Source of the DNA: Candidatus Thioglobus sp. | GTDB lineage: Bacteria; Pseudomonadota; Gammaproteobacteria; PS1; Pseudothioglobaceae | Direction of reading: 5' to 3' | DNA length: 62,675 bases | NCBI GenBank assembly: GCA_028228555.1 | Contig: JAOJBP010000009.1 | Span: 1 to 62,675, forward strand | Shown here: piece by piece, positions 47,403 through 56,340 of the stretch | How the letters are laid out: every line of letters begins with the position of its first letter | Position numbering within the stretch: position 1 is the stretch's first letter | Made by a program: the position numbers and the translations under genes | The notes under the pieces: generated by a model | Database searches by the model: none | Told to the model about the DNA's origin: nothing | Seen by the model: only the letters and a program-made list of their open reading frames with translations

Positions 47403-47427
47403 TCAACCATTAACTAAAGGAAATAAA

Positions 47428-48096
47428 ATGAAATTAGAACTCATCAGCTTTAAACTTTGCCCATTTGCACAGCGTGCAATTATTTCTCTAAATATCCAAA
47501 ATCATGATTTTGAGATAACTTATATTAACCCAATGGACCCACCTGACTGGTTTAAGGAAATTTCTCCTAATGGAGAAGTTCCCCTTCTTAAAGTGGACGA
47601 TCAAGTTGTATTTGAGTCCTTGGTGATTACTGAATTTATTGAAGAAATTAGCCAAACAAGCTTCCATCCTAAAGATGCTATTCAGCGTGCTAATAATCGC
47701 GCCTGGATCATCTTTTCAGGTGACCTGCTAGGCGATATGTTCGGTATTGTTACCGGTGATGAGAAAAAGTTCAATACCTCTAAAGCTTCGCTATTTACCA
47801 AACTAGCCAAGGTTGAATCAATTAAAGGCTCTGAAAAATTCTTTAATGGCGATGAATTTAATATGATTGATGCCGCTTTTGCGCCTATTTTTATGCGCCT
47901 AGCTTGGATTAATGAATTTACCAACAACGCGCTATCACTTGCAGAATTTAATAATTTAAATGCTTGGAGTGAGGCGATTTTAGAAGTTGAAACTGTCAAA
48001 ACTTCTGTTGTCGATGGGCTAGATGATGTTTATTATTCCAATATAGAAGGACGTGAAGGTCATCTTTCTACTCTTTTAGTAGAAGAAGATTACTAA
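47428..48096 (+). CDS. Glutathione S-transferase family protein
   Basis: A 222-residue soluble protein with an N-terminal thioredoxin-fold domain (ELISFKLCPFAQRAIISL, then SPNGEVPLLKVDDQVVFES) and a C-terminal all-helical domain. The CPF motif near residue 11 resembles omega- and SspA-type GST proteins. It could be a thiol transferase or dehalogenase-like enzyme; the substrate is unknown. AAGGAA precedes the ATG. It lies 25 bases after rlmH, and an ArsC-like gene converges on it. Confidence 0.8.
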   Translation: MKLELISFKLCPFAQRAIISLNIQNHDFEITYINPMDPPDWFKEISPNGEVPLLKVDDQVVFESLVITEFIEEISQTSFHPKDAIQRANNRAWIIFSGDLLGDMFGIVTGDEKKFNTSKASLFTKLAKVESIKGSEKFFNGDEFNMIDAAFAPIFMRLAWINEFTNNALSLAEFNNLNAWSEAILEVETVKTSVVDGLDDVYYSNIEGREGHLSTLLVEEDY

Positions 48097-48105
48097 AGTC
48101 ATTTA

Positions 48106-48453
48106 TTAAATGATCGCTAGAATGTTTTCTGGAGGTCTACCAATGGCAACGCCTTTATCTGTTCGAACAATTGGACGTTCTATTAAAATCGGATTATCGA
48201 TCATAGCTTGAATTAGCTCATCTTCATTCAGTGATGTATCATCTAAGTTATTCTCTTTATAGGCTGTTTCAAAAGTTCTCATTAGGCCTCTTGCATCGGT
48301 TTTAAGCTCGCTCATCAAAGCTTTTAACTCATCAAAGCTTGGTGGAGACTCTAGATATTTAATTATTTCAAAATCCAGGTCTTTTTCTTCTAAAATGTCT
48401 AGTGTTAATCTAGATTTTGTACATCTAGGGTTGTGGTAAATTATTGTGCTCAT
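48106..48453 (-). CDS. ArsC/YfgD-family thiol reductase
   Basis: A 115-residue thioredoxin-fold protein of the glutaredoxin-dependent ArsC family. The active-site cysteine is in IYHNPRCTKSRLTLDIL (near residue 11), and the C-terminal IERPIVRTDKGVAIGRPPE is the family signature with conserved arginines. Its small size suits the YfgD group, whose arsenate reductase activity is unproven. No arsenite pump or arsR gene is nearby. It is divergent from the TlpA-like gene. Confidence 0.85.
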   Translation of the reverse strand: MSTIIYHNPRCTKSRLTLDILEEKDLDFEIIKYLESPPSFDELKALMSELKTDARGLMRTFETAYKENNLDDTSLNEDELIQAMIDNPILIERPIVRTDKGVAIGRPPENILAII

Positions 48454-48468
48454 ATTAAAAAGGTTGTT

Positions 48469-48990
48469 ATGAAAAAAATTATTATTATACTCTCTCTACT
48501 TGCTGGCTTTAATAGTGCGCATGGCATGACTGTTGATCAAATTGTGGACGCTGCTAAGGTTGCTCAACAGCAAGATAAACAAATTATAGCACCTAACTTT
48601 TCTTTGATTGATACCCAAGGAAATATCCACACCAATCAATCAACCCAAGGAAAATATCTAGTGATTAATTTTTGGGCAACCTGGTGTCCGCCTTGTTTGA
48701 AAGAAATTCCTGCTTTCGTAGAGTTCTATGAGAACAATAAAGATCGAGTTTTAATCCTTGGACTAGACTACGAGCAAGCTGATAAAAAAGCCATTGAAGA
48801 ATTTACTGACACCTTTATGGTTAACTACCCAATAGTCCTGTTTGACGAACATAACAGTCCTCAGTTTCCTAATTTTGGTGAAGTAATTGGCATGCCAACT
48901 ACTTATGTTTACAATCCAAAGGGAAAGTTAGTTGATTTTAAAATGGGTGAAATGGATATTGAATCTTTGAAAAATGCTATTTCAAAGTAG
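48469..48990 (+). CDS. Periplasmic TlpA-like thiol-disulfide oxidoreductase
   Basis: A 173-residue protein with a signal peptide (MKKIIIILSLLAGFNSAHG) and a thioredoxin fold carrying WCPPC in INFWATWCPPCLKEIPAF. The cis-proline loop is IGMPTTYVYNPKGK. TlpA/ResA-type proteins reduce apocytochrome c or other periplasmic disulfides. The frame extends 12 codons upstream over the arsC promoter region, so the signal-peptide ATG was chosen. It converges on epmB with a 9-base overlap. Confidence 0.87.
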   Translation: MKKIIIILSLLAGFNSAHGMTVDQIVDAAKVAQQQDKQIIAPNFSLIDTQGNIHTNQSTQGKYLVINFWATWCPPCLKEIPAFVEFYENNKDRVLILGLDYEQADKKAIEEFTDTFMVNYPIVLFDEHNSPQFPNFGEVIGMPTTYVYNPKGKLVDFKMGEMDIESLKNAISK

Positions 48991-49926
48991 CCAACTTTTT
49001 GAAGATTTACCCTCATCTCTAACCAGTCTTGGTACGAGATAACCACTTAATTCAGATTTTAATCGTTGGTGTAATTTAAGCGCCACCTCATCTTCAATGA
49101 AATATCTTTCAGCGCCTGATACAGGATCCAGCATATGCAAGTAATAAGGCAAGATTCCAACTTTAAACAAATCTAGACTAAGTTTTTTTAATGTATCAAT
49201 ATGGTCGTTTACCCCTTTTAAGAGTACTGCCTGATTAAGTAAAGTTAAATCTTTTAATTTGGTAATCTGCTGAACAAATCCTGCTGATAATTCTTGCGAG
49301 TGATTGACATGAAAAACTATTACCACTTTTAATCGAGTTGATCTAAGTAAATTAGCTAGCTCCGAAGTAATTCTACTAGGCATGACTACTGCACTGCGAG
49401 TGTGAATACGAATGGCATTAATATGTTTGATATTTTCAATATTGTGAATTAGCTTTTTAAGTTTATCATCACTTAAACTTAAAGGGTCTCCACCGCTTAG
49501 TATGACTTCATTCACTTTTTTATCTGCTTGTATGTATTGCTCAATCTCATTCCAATTACTCATTGCATCATGCTGTGTGTAATTAAAGTTTTGTCTAAAG
49601 CAATATTGACAATGAATAGCGCATACTTGGGAGGTGATCAATAGTACTCGATTAGTGTACTTATGGATGAGTCCAGCTACCGGTGAATTTTCTTCATCAT
49701 TCAAAGGTGACTTGCTAAAGCCCATTAGATCTATGCTGGCTTGTGGCATAACTTGCTTAAGCAGTGGATCATCAGGGTTATTTTTATCAATCAGTTGGGC
49801 ATATTCCAAAGGGATTTTAATAGGAAAATTTGAATCTTCGAATGCTTCGATATTAAAAAAATCATTACTGATTTTTGCACCTTTTAGCACTTTTCTAGCT
49901 TGTTGATTCCACTGAGCCATAGACAT
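48982..49926 (-). CDS. epmB: EF-P lysine 2,3-aminomutase EpmB (radical SAM)
   Basis: EpmB converts alpha-lysine to beta-lysine for modification of elongation factor P. The 314 residues show VAGLIHKYTNRVLLITS, the radical SAM cluster motif CAIHCQYCFRQNF (CxxxCxxC near residue 103) and VILSGGDPLSLSD. KGVNDHIDTL, LPYYLHMLDPVSGAERY and GYLVPRLVRDEGK follow. Free-standing lysine 2,3-aminomutase is the alternative, but length and the C-terminus fit EpmB. A terminator hairpin ends a few bases before the ATG, leaving little room for a ribosome site. epmA and efp are not in the window. Confidence 0.9.
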   Translation of the reverse strand: MSMAQWNQQARKVLKGAKISNDFFNIEAFEDSNFPIKIPLEYAQLIDKNNPDDPLLKQVMPQASIDLMGFSKSPLNDEENSPVAGLIHKYTNRVLLITSQVCAIHCQYCFRQNFNYTQHDAMSNWNEIEQYIQADKKVNEVILSGGDPLSLSDDKLKKLIHNIENIKHINAIRIHTRSAVVMPSRITSELANLLRSTRLKVVIVFHVNHSQELSAGFVQQITKLKDLTLLNQAVLLKGVNDHIDTLKKLSLDLFKVGILPYYLHMLDPVSGAERYFIEDEVALKLHQRLKSELSGYLVPRLVRDEGKSSKSWLL

Positions 49927-49928
49927 AA

Positions 49929-49950
49929 AAAAGCCCCGTCAGGGGCTTTT
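49929..49950 (-). terminator. Rho-independent terminator between the 61-residue gene and epmB
   Basis: A perfect 9-bp stem, AAAAGCCCC (49929-49937) and GGGGCTTTT (49942-49950), with a four-base loop and six T on the reverse strand. The T run touches the epmB ATG at 49926, so this may also work as an attenuator. Confidence 0.85.
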
Positions 49951-49974
49951 ATAATTCGTTTTTACTTGAAGCTA

Positions 49975-50160
49975 TTAACAGAAGTTAGCGAAGTTTTCAT
50001 CTGTATGCTCTTGGCCATCTTCATAACCTGATTCATACTCGCTTGTTCTTCTTTGCTCTTCAATTTCAGGATTACCTAGGAAGCCTGCAACCCAACCTTG
50101 AATATAGTTGTCATTTACGCCCATTTCTTCCATTTTTTTAACGCCTTCATAGTAAGTCAT
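49975..50160 (-). CDS. Small acidic protein, 61 residues, function unknown
   Basis: I do not recognise this family. The product MTYYEGVKKMEEMGVNDNY continues IQGWVAGFLGNP and ends in an acidic, Tyr/Glu-rich tail with SGYESGYEDG-like spacing and a final cysteine. It has no signal peptide or membrane helix. AGGAG lies eight bases before the ATG and a strong terminator follows the stop, so it is a real, probably well-expressed single gene between uvrD and epmB. Confidence 0.7.
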   Translation of the reverse strand: MTYYEGVKKMEEMGVNDNYIQGWVAGFLGNPEIEEQRRTSEYESGYEDGQEHTDENFANFC

Positions 50161-50278
50161 TGCTAATACTCCTTAAATAATGTTTATAATTTTGCTGCTT
50201 ACATCAGAGCTTTTTTTCAACTGACATAAGATAAAGGTAATATTATAACCATTTAATTTCATAAGGTAAGAAAAAACG

Positions 50279-52444
50279 ATGAATTTATCAGAAATAATCG
50301 ACGGCTTAAATGAAAAACAATGCCAATCGGTTGAGCTTGAAGGTGCCCAAAATGCACTCATACTAGCGGGTGCAGGCAGTGGAAAGACTCGAGTCTTAAC
50401 ACATAGAATCTCGTATTTGGTTACTCAAAAAAATATTCATACGGACTCAATATTAGCGGTAACTTTCACAAACAAAGCTGCAGCCGAAATGAGAGAAAGG
50501 CTCTCCACTCTTTTAAGAAGGCCTATTCAAAGTATGTGGGTTGGCACTTTTCATGGCCTTGCACACCGTCTATTACGAACGCATTATGAAAAAGCTGGAC
50601 TTACATCGGGTTTTCAAATATTAGATGCACAAGATCAATTTCGGATCGTTAAGCGTCTAATGAAAGAGAATAGTATTGATGAGTCTAAGTTTCCAGTTAG
50701 AAAGGTTCAATGGTTCATCAATCAACAAAAAGATGAGGGTGTTAAAGCGCAAGATGTTGACCCTGGTTACAACTTCTTTATTAAGAAAAGTCTTGAGGTT
50801 TTTGTATTGTATGAAGCGCATTGTCGTGCCAATGATTTAATTGATTTTGCTGAACTATTAGTTCGAAGCTATGAGCTACTTAAAAATAATACTGAGCTTC
50901 TTGAGCATTATCAAACCCGTTTTTCGCATATTTTAGTAGATGAATTTCAAGATACTAATACTGTTCAATACAAATGGATTCAGCAATTATTTAACGGCAA
51001 TAATCAAGTATTTTGTGTCGGCGATGATGATCAATCTATCTACGGCTGGCGAGGTGCAAAAATTGAAAACATTACCAAGCTAGAAACTGATTTTGCACCC
51101 ATTCAAACTATTCGACTTGAGCAAAATTATCGCTCAACTGGCCACATCTTGTCGGCTTCGAACGCTTTAATTGCTAACAATACTAATCGCATGGGTAAGT
51201 CTTTGTGGACCGATTCTGGCAATGGTGATTTAATTGATGTGTATGAAGCACGAACTGAAACTGACGAAGCAGATTATGTCATTCGCAATATTCAAAAACT
51301 GATTAAGGATGGTGATCGCGCTAGTGATTGTGCTATTTTGTATAGATCCAATGCACAATCAAGAGTATTTGAAGAGGTATTAATTAAATACAATGTGCCT
51401 TATATTATTTATGGCGGTTTAAGGTTTTTTGAACGCGCTGAAATTAAAGATGCATTAAGTTACTTACGCTTAATTGAAAACACTGCTGATAATGTTGCTT
51501 TTGAGCGGATCGTAAATTTCCCAACACGAGGCATTGGTAACGCTACGTTAGAAAAAGTTCGTGAATTTGCTCGTGATCAGCATACCAATTTATTCCAAGC
51601 AGCTCAAGAGGTTTCGTCTACTTTACCAACACGAGCCGCTAATGCATTAAATGGTTTTGTTGAGCTTATCGATCAAATGATTGATGATAGTAAGCATCTT
51701 GATTTAAGTGAGAAAGTTGCTCATTTGCTTAGTGCATCAGGAATTATGAATCATTATGCTAATGACAAAACTGACAAAGCGGGCAGTAAAAAAGAAAACC
51801 TAGAGGAGTTAATCTCTGCTGCCAAACAATACAATCATGAAGAAGATAGTGAGATGAATGAAGTCGTTGGTTTTATTTCTTTAGCATCACTAGATTCTGC
51901 TGGCAATGCCAATGCACCTGCGGTTGATAACGTACAGCTCATGACTATTCATTCAGCCAAAGGCTTAGAGTTTCCAAATGTATTTTTAGGTGGATTAGAA
52001 GAAGATTTATTTCCATCAAGACAATCTAAAGACGAGCCGCACCTACTAGATGAAGAAAGACGCTTATGCTATGTTGGCATGACGCGCGCTATGAAAAAAC
52101 TAACCTTATCATTTGCTATTAAGCGTTTTTTACATGGGCAGTCTTTGTATGCCTACCCTTCAAGATTTTTAGATGAAATACCCAGTGAATACGTTAACAA
52201 AGTTAAGGCGAAATTTGGCGCAACACAAGCTAACTATTCTGATAATGATATCTATAACCAAGACATTGAGCCTGTAGCAAATGGTCAATTATCAGTAGGT
52301 GCAGGGGTTAAACACGCAAAATTTGGTTATGGCTCAGTGCTGAATTTTGAGGGCGAGGGTGATAGCGCTAGAATTCAAATTAAATTTAAATCAGCAGGCA
52401 CAAAATGGTTAATTGCCAGCTATGCTAATTTAGAGTTTGTTTAG
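50279..52444 (+). CDS. uvrD: DNA helicase II (UvrD)
   Basis: UvrD is a 3'-5' superfamily 1 helicase for nucleotide excision and mismatch repair. The 721 residues equal E. coli UvrD (720). Motifs in order are Walker A ILAGAGSGKTRVLTHRI (near residue 30), VTFTNKAAAEMRERL, FHGLAHRLLR, Walker B VDEFQDTN, CVGDDDQSIYGWRGA, LEQNYRS, LMTIHSAKGLEF and VGMTRAMKKL. The C-terminal Tudor-like segment (VKHAKFGYGSVLNFEGEG) distinguishes it from Rep. Its end overlaps the convergent AraC gene by 20 bases. Confidence 0.95.
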   Translation: MNLSEIIDGLNEKQCQSVELEGAQNALILAGAGSGKTRVLTHRISYLVTQKNIHTDSILAVTFTNKAAAEMRERLSTLLRRPIQSMWVGTFHGLAHRLLRTHYEKAGLTSGFQILDAQDQFRIVKRLMKENSIDESKFPVRKVQWFINQQKDEGVKAQDVDPGYNFFIKKSLEVFVLYEAHCRANDLIDFAELLVRSYELLKNNTELLEHYQTRFSHILVDEFQDTNTVQYKWIQQLFNGNNQVFCVGDDDQSIYGWRGAKIENITKLETDFAPIQTIRLEQNYRSTGHILSASNALIANNTNRMGKSLWTDSGNGDLIDVYEARTETDEADYVIRNIQKLIKDGDRASDCAILYRSNAQSRVFEEVLIKYNVPYIIYGGLRFFERAEIKDALSYLRLIENTADNVAFERIVNFPTRGIGNATLEKVREFARDQHTNLFQAAQEVSSTLPTRAANALNGFVELIDQMIDDSKHLDLSEKVAHLLSASGIMNHYANDKTDKAGSKKENLEELISAAKQYNHEEDSEMNEVVGFISLASLDSAGNANAPAVDNVQLMTIHSAKGLEFPNVFLGGLEEDLFPSRQSKDEPHLLDEERRLCYVGMTRAMKKLTLSFAIKRFLHGQSLYAYPSRFLDEIPSEYVNKVKAKFGATQANYSDNDIYNQDIEPVANGQLSVGAGVKHAKFGYGSVLNFEGEGDSARIQIKFKSAGTKWLIASYANLEFV

Positions 52445-53348
52445 TTTTCTGATATTGACTAGGTGTACAGCCATAAAACTGACTAAACCTTCGGCAAAAG
52501 TGGCTAGGATCATTAAAGCCAGTACCATAGCAAACGCTAGTAATTGACTGACCTTTTTGTAACATGCCTGCTGCCATTTCTAGCTTGAGTTGCCAGTAAA
52601 AATCGCCAGGTGTGCACCCTAGATGATTCTTAAACGCAGTATATAAAGCACTTCGACTCATGCAAGCTTTTTGCGTCAACTGATTAATCTCAAAAGGCTT
52701 GGTAATGTTATGTTTAAGATAATCTATCACCGTGGTCATACTGTCAAAGTCTGGCATATGGTGTGCATAATTTAACAATAAATCTCTACTTTGCTGTCGA
52801 AGTAAACGAGTAACTAACTCGGAAATTCCAAAGCCTACTAAAACCTCTTTATCTGGATGATTATTTGTGAATAAGCAAACCAGTCGATTAAGTAGCTTTT
52901 GAGTATCAGCCGTATGATGCAAGTGAATGTTCTCAGGTTGGTATTCCCAGCTTTTGCCAATTCCATTGGAGGGAATTAAGTCTTGCATTTTATCAGAAAT
53001 CGCATCAATCCTATCTTTAGATATTTCCACCGTTAGACAGGTTGTGGGGGAATCCTCTTGCGCTTCTGGAAAATCAATCTCAACACAACCTTTTGGCTTT
53101 ATGACATAAGACTCATGGGGTAAGAATATTTGAGACTCTGAATTTTCAAGATTATGCATGACTTTTTTACCCGTGATCATACCGCAATACATTACTTGAT
53201 CAGCGCTTAACGAAACTCTGCTTGCTTGTCGATAAGTGTCATAGATGCTTAACTCACTATCAGGACCTAGAAACGAAATCTTATTTTCAATCAATAGCTT
53301 TCTATTCTTATACCTTTCAAAAGGTGTTATATCTAAATTTTTTTTCAC
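52425..53348 (-). CDS. AraC-family transcriptional regulator
   Basis: A 307-residue regulator. The C-terminal AraC domain (about 205-305) has two helix-turn-helices: FEINQLTQKACMSRSALYTAF with the LGCTPGDFYWQLKLEMA linker, and ITSVCYGTGFNDPSHFCRRF then GCTPSQYQ. The N-terminal 200 residues look like an AraC-binding-like ligand domain. It is divergent from the aldehyde dehydrogenase gene with a 139-base shared control region, so it probably regulates that gene in response to an alcohol or aldehyde. Overlap with uvrD at the 3' ends is 20 bases. Confidence 0.88.
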   Translation of the reverse strand: MKKNLDITPFERYKNRKLLIENKISFLGPDSELSIYDTYRQASRVSLSADQVMYCGMITGKKVMHNLENSESQIFLPHESYVIKPKGCVEIDFPEAQEDSPTTCLTVEISKDRIDAISDKMQDLIPSNGIGKSWEYQPENIHLHHTADTQKLLNRLVCLFTNNHPDKEVLVGFGISELVTRLLRQQSRDLLLNYAHHMPDFDSMTTVIDYLKHNITKPFEINQLTQKACMSRSALYTAFKNHLGCTPGDFYWQLKLEMAAGMLQKGQSITSVCYGTGFNDPSHFCRRFSQFYGCTPSQYQKTKQTLN

Positions 53349-53417
53349 AATTAATAGTTGTTAAGTCGTAAGTCTATTTTTTAACCTTTTTTATACTGTG
53401 AGTCAAGTCTTTTGGAC

Positions 53418-53429
53418 TCTGGATCCAGA
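53418..53429. promoter_or_regulatory. Perfect palindrome in the AraC/aldehyde dehydrogenase control region
   Basis: TCTGGATCCAGA is a perfect 12-base palindrome. It overlaps a second inverted repeat, GAGTC (53400-53404) and GACTC (53415-53419). Both lie just upstream of a possible -35 (TTGTTA, 53430) and -10 (TACTAT, 53451) for the dehydrogenase. AraC proteins more often bind direct repeats, so the binding protein is uncertain. Confidence 0.4.
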
Positions 53430-53487
53430 TTGTTAAAAAAAACATATCTATACTATAGTTCAAACTTAATAAAAAAAGGGGAATATT

Positions 53488-55008
53488 ATGATTTACGCAC
53501 AACCTGGCTCAGAAGGCTCAGTTATTACATTTAAAGCACGCTATGAGAATTATATTAATGGAGAGTGGATGCCTCCTGTTAAAGGGGTTTACTTTAACAA
53601 TATAACACCTGTTACAGGAGAAGTTTTTTGTGAAATTCCTCGGTCAACTTCTGAAGATATTGATTTAGCACTTGATGCAGCTCATGTTGCTAAAATTACT
53701 TGGGGTAAAACGTCAGTAACAGAAAGATCAAATTTGCTATTAAAAATTGCTGACAGAATTGAGCAAAACCTTGAAATGTTAGCAGTTGCAGATACTTGGG
53801 ACAATGGTAAAGCAGTTCGTGAAACGCTGGCAGCTGACGTGCCGCTTTGTGTTGACCATTTTCGCTATTATGCCGGCTGTATTCGATCTCAAGAAGGTAC
53901 CATGGGTGAACTAGATGAAAACACAGTCTCTTATCAATTTCATGAGCCACTTGGTGTAGTTGGACAAATCATTCCTTGGAATTTTCCACTATTAATGGCA
54001 GCTTGGAAGCTTGCACCAGCATTAGTAACAGGTAATTGTGTCGTATTAAAGCCTGCTGAGCAAACACCTGTATCAATTTTAATACTCATGGAGATTATTG
54101 GTGATTTATTACCACCAGGTGTTCTAAATGTTGTCAATGGATATGGTACAGAGGCTGGAAATGCACTCGCCACTAGCAAACGTATTGATAAAATTGCTTT
54201 TACTGGATCAACACCAGTAGGTTCACATATTTTAAGATGTGCTGCTGAAAATATCATACCTTCAACTGTTGAATTAGGTGGTAAATCTCCAAATATATTT
54301 TTTGAAGATATTATGCAACAAGATGATGACTATATTAGTAAATGTGCCGAAGGTGCTGTACTGGCATTCTTCAATCAAGGAGAGGTTTGTACTTGCCCTT
54401 CACGTGCCTTAATCCAAGAAAGCATTTATGATGAATTTATTGCTATTGTAATTGAGAGATCTAAGCAAATTATTCGTGGAAACCCTCTCGATACAGATAC
54501 ACAAGTAGGCGCTCAAGCTTCTCAAGAGCAGTTTGACAAAATCATGGATTATATGGATATTGGTGCTAAAGAAGGTGCTGAGTTGATATTGGGCGGGGGT
54601 GTTGCTCAGGTTGGTCCTGAATTTGGAAATGGCTATTATGTTGAGCCAACACTACTTAAAGGTAAAAATGATATGCGAATCTTTCAAGAGGAAATTTTCG
54701 GCCCTGTTGTGTCTGTTACCACCTTTAAAGATGAAGCCGAAGCTTTGGCCATTGCCAATGATTCTGAGTTTGGATTAGGTGCAGGTGTTTGGACTCGTGA
54801 TATAAACCTGGCTTACCGAATGGGTCGTGGAATTCAGGCTGGACGTGTTTGGACGAATTGCTACCATTTATACCCTGCACATGCTGCGTTTGGTGGCTAC
54901 AAGAAGTCAGGTGTAGGGCGTGAAACACACAAGATGATGCTCAATCATTACCAACAAACTAAAAATTTATTGGTAAGTTATAGTACTAGCCCTCTTGGAT
55001 TTTTCTAA
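53488..55008 (+). CDS. NAD(P)-dependent aldehyde dehydrogenase (AldB/ExaC-like)
   Basis: A 506-residue ALDH-superfamily enzyme that oxidises aldehydes to acids. Features are the cofactor segment [32 protein letters not shown], the catalytic glutamate in [12 protein letters not shown] and the catalytic cysteine in [16 protein letters not shown] (near residue 305). [10 protein letters not shown] and the C-terminal [18 protein letters not shown] follow. The sequence fits the acetaldehyde/ExaC branch that is often paired with an AraC regulator, as here. AGGGGA precedes the ATG. No alcohol dehydrogenase gene is nearby. Confidence 0.9.
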   Translation: MIYAQPGSEGSVITFKARYENYINGEWMPPVKGVYFNNITPVTGEVFCEIPRSTSEDIDLALDAAHVAKITWGKTSVTERSNLLLKIADRIEQNLEMLAVADTWDNGKAVRETLAADVPLCVDHFRYYAGCIRSQEGTMGELDENTVSYQFHEPLGVVGQIIPWNFPLLMAAWKLAPALVTGNCVVLKPAEQTPVSILILMEIIGDLLPPGVLNVVNGYGTEAGNALATSKRIDKIAFTGSTPVGSHILRCAAENIIPSTVELGGKSPNIFFEDIMQQDDDYISKCAEGAVLAFFNQGEVCTCPSRALIQESIYDEFIAIVIERSKQIIRGNPLDTDTQVGAQASQEQFDKIMDYMDIGAKEGAELILGGGVAQVGPEFGNGYYVEPTLLKGKNDMRIFQEEIFGPVVSVTTFKDEAEALAIANDSEFGLGAGVWTRDINLAYRMGRGIQAGRVWTNCYHLYPAHAAFGGYKKSGVGRETHKMMLNHYQQTKNLLVSYSTSPLGFF

Positions 55009-55039
55009 AAAAATAACCTTAAAGAAGGCTAAATAATTT

Positions 55040-55070
55040 AAAAACCGCATCCATTGATGCGGTTTTTTTT
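55040..55070 (+). terminator. Rho-independent terminator of the aldehyde dehydrogenase gene
   Basis: AAAAACCGCAT (55040-55050) pairs with ATGCGGTTTTT (55057-55067) around a six-base loop, followed by a run of eight T starting in the stem. It overlaps the stop codon of the convergent 93-residue gene, which it may also terminate. Confidence 0.87.
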
Positions 55071-55350
55071 AATTTAAAGTTTTCTTTAAATCATCAATAG
55101 AAAAACTTTGAACAGTTTGTTCGTCAGTATAAACTGGCTTCATTTTAGTATGAGTACCAGCTTGTTTTTCAATTTCAGTTTGACGAGAAGTAACAAGATT
55201 TAAACAATCAGTAATCATTTTTTGTGTGTTTTCAGTCAATGGATGACGCAGGCCTGGCTTGGTCATGGTGTCTTTTGCAACTGAGATTAGGGTTTTTCTC
55301 ATGGCACTTAGCATTCTAACTTCTAAATCGGGTGTATTGGTATCACTCAT
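55069..55350 (-). CDS. Conserved small protein coupled to nagZ, function unknown
   Basis: A 93-residue soluble helical protein. The N-terminal half (DLEVRMLSAMRKTLISVAKD, then KPGLRHPLTENTQKMITDCL) looks like a small family found in gammaproteobacteria and sometimes mislabelled segregation/condensation protein A; I cannot confirm a function. The sequence has no signal peptide or membrane segment. Its ATG overlaps the nagZ stop by four bases, making it the last gene of the peptidoglycan-recycling run. Confidence 0.7.
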   Translation of the reverse strand: MSDTNTPDLEVRMLSAMRKTLISVAKDTMTKPGLRHPLTENTQKMITDCLNLVTSRQTEIEKQAGTHTKMKPVYTDEQTVQSFSIDDLKKTLN

Positions 55351-56333
55351 AATAAGCTCTTAATAGTTTCTAAATGTTGTAAGTGGGTTATTTTATCGGA
55401 TTTATACCTTCTATTACCTTGCATTGATTGTAGCTTTTCATTCGAACCCCAATCTTGATCAATGACCTCTAATAGCATCTCTGGATGATTGCAAATCAAC
55501 ACCATATCACAACCACTATCTAGGGAAATTTTCACACGGTCTTTAATATTCTCAATAAATAAAGCGCCCTGCATTGATAAATCATCACTAAAAACAACCC
55601 CATCAAAACCCAGCTTACTTTTTAAAATATCTTGAATCCAAACATTAGAAAATCCTGCAGGCTTATCATCTACCTTTGAATATATTACATGTGCAGGCAT
55701 AACTGCATCAAGACCTTCATCAATCAAATCTTTAAAAGTCACCATGTCTTGGTAAATTTCTTTTGCAGGACGCTCATCAATTGGCAAGTCTATATGTGAA
55801 TCTAATGAGACATATCCATGCCCTGGAAAGTGCTTACCAACACACTTCATTCCAGCTCTATGCATACCTATAATTAACGCCTGTGCTAATTTAACAATTG
55901 CATCAGGATTTGAGTGAAATGCGCGGTCTCCAATCACTGAAGAATTACCATAATCCATATCAAGCACAGGTGCAAAAGAAAAATCTACATCAATTTCTAA
56001 TAACTCATACGCCAGAATAAAGCCACATGAACAAGCATATTTTATTGCTTTTTTGGGCTTTTTATCGTAAAGCTCACCCAGCTTTGACATGGCTGGCAGA
56101 TGCGTAAATCCTTCTTTAAAACGCTGAACTCTTCCACCTTCATGATCAACAGAAATTAAGATATTTGGATTAACCGCTCTAATGGAGCTAATCAGCTGCT
56201 TAACTTGATCAATCGATTCAAAGTTACGGCTAAATAAAATAACACCGCCAATACTGGGTTTTGCTAATTGTGCTTGTTCTAACTCTGTCAATGTCAGTCC
56301 TGACACATCCATCATGATTGGTCCTAGATTCAT
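55347..56333 (-). CDS. nagZ: Beta-N-acetylhexosaminidase NagZ
   Basis: NagZ removes N-acetylglucosamine from anhydro-muropeptides in the cytoplasm during cell-wall recycling. The 328 residues (341 in E. coli) show the GH3 signature: GGVILFSRNF, ISVDHEGGRVQRF, SFAPVLDMDYG, and KHFPGHGYVSLDSHIDLP with the catalytic histidine. The nucleophile aspartate is in FSDDLSMQGA (near residue 247). It lies seven bases after ampG, which imports its substrate. Confidence 0.95.
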   Translation of the reverse strand: MNLGPIMMDVSGLTLTELEQAQLAKPSIGGVILFSRNFESIDQVKQLISSIRAVNPNILISVDHEGGRVQRFKEGFTHLPAMSKLGELYDKKPKKAIKYACSCGFILAYELLEIDVDFSFAPVLDMDYGNSSVIGDRAFHSNPDAIVKLAQALIIGMHRAGMKCVGKHFPGHGYVSLDSHIDLPIDERPAKEIYQDMVTFKDLIDEGLDAVMPAHVIYSKVDDKPAGFSNVWIQDILKSKLGFDGVVFSDDLSMQGALFIENIKDRVKISLDSGCDMVLICNHPEMLLEVIDQDWGSNEKLQSMQGNRRYKSDKITHLQHLETIKSLL

Positions 56334-56340
56334 AGTTTCT

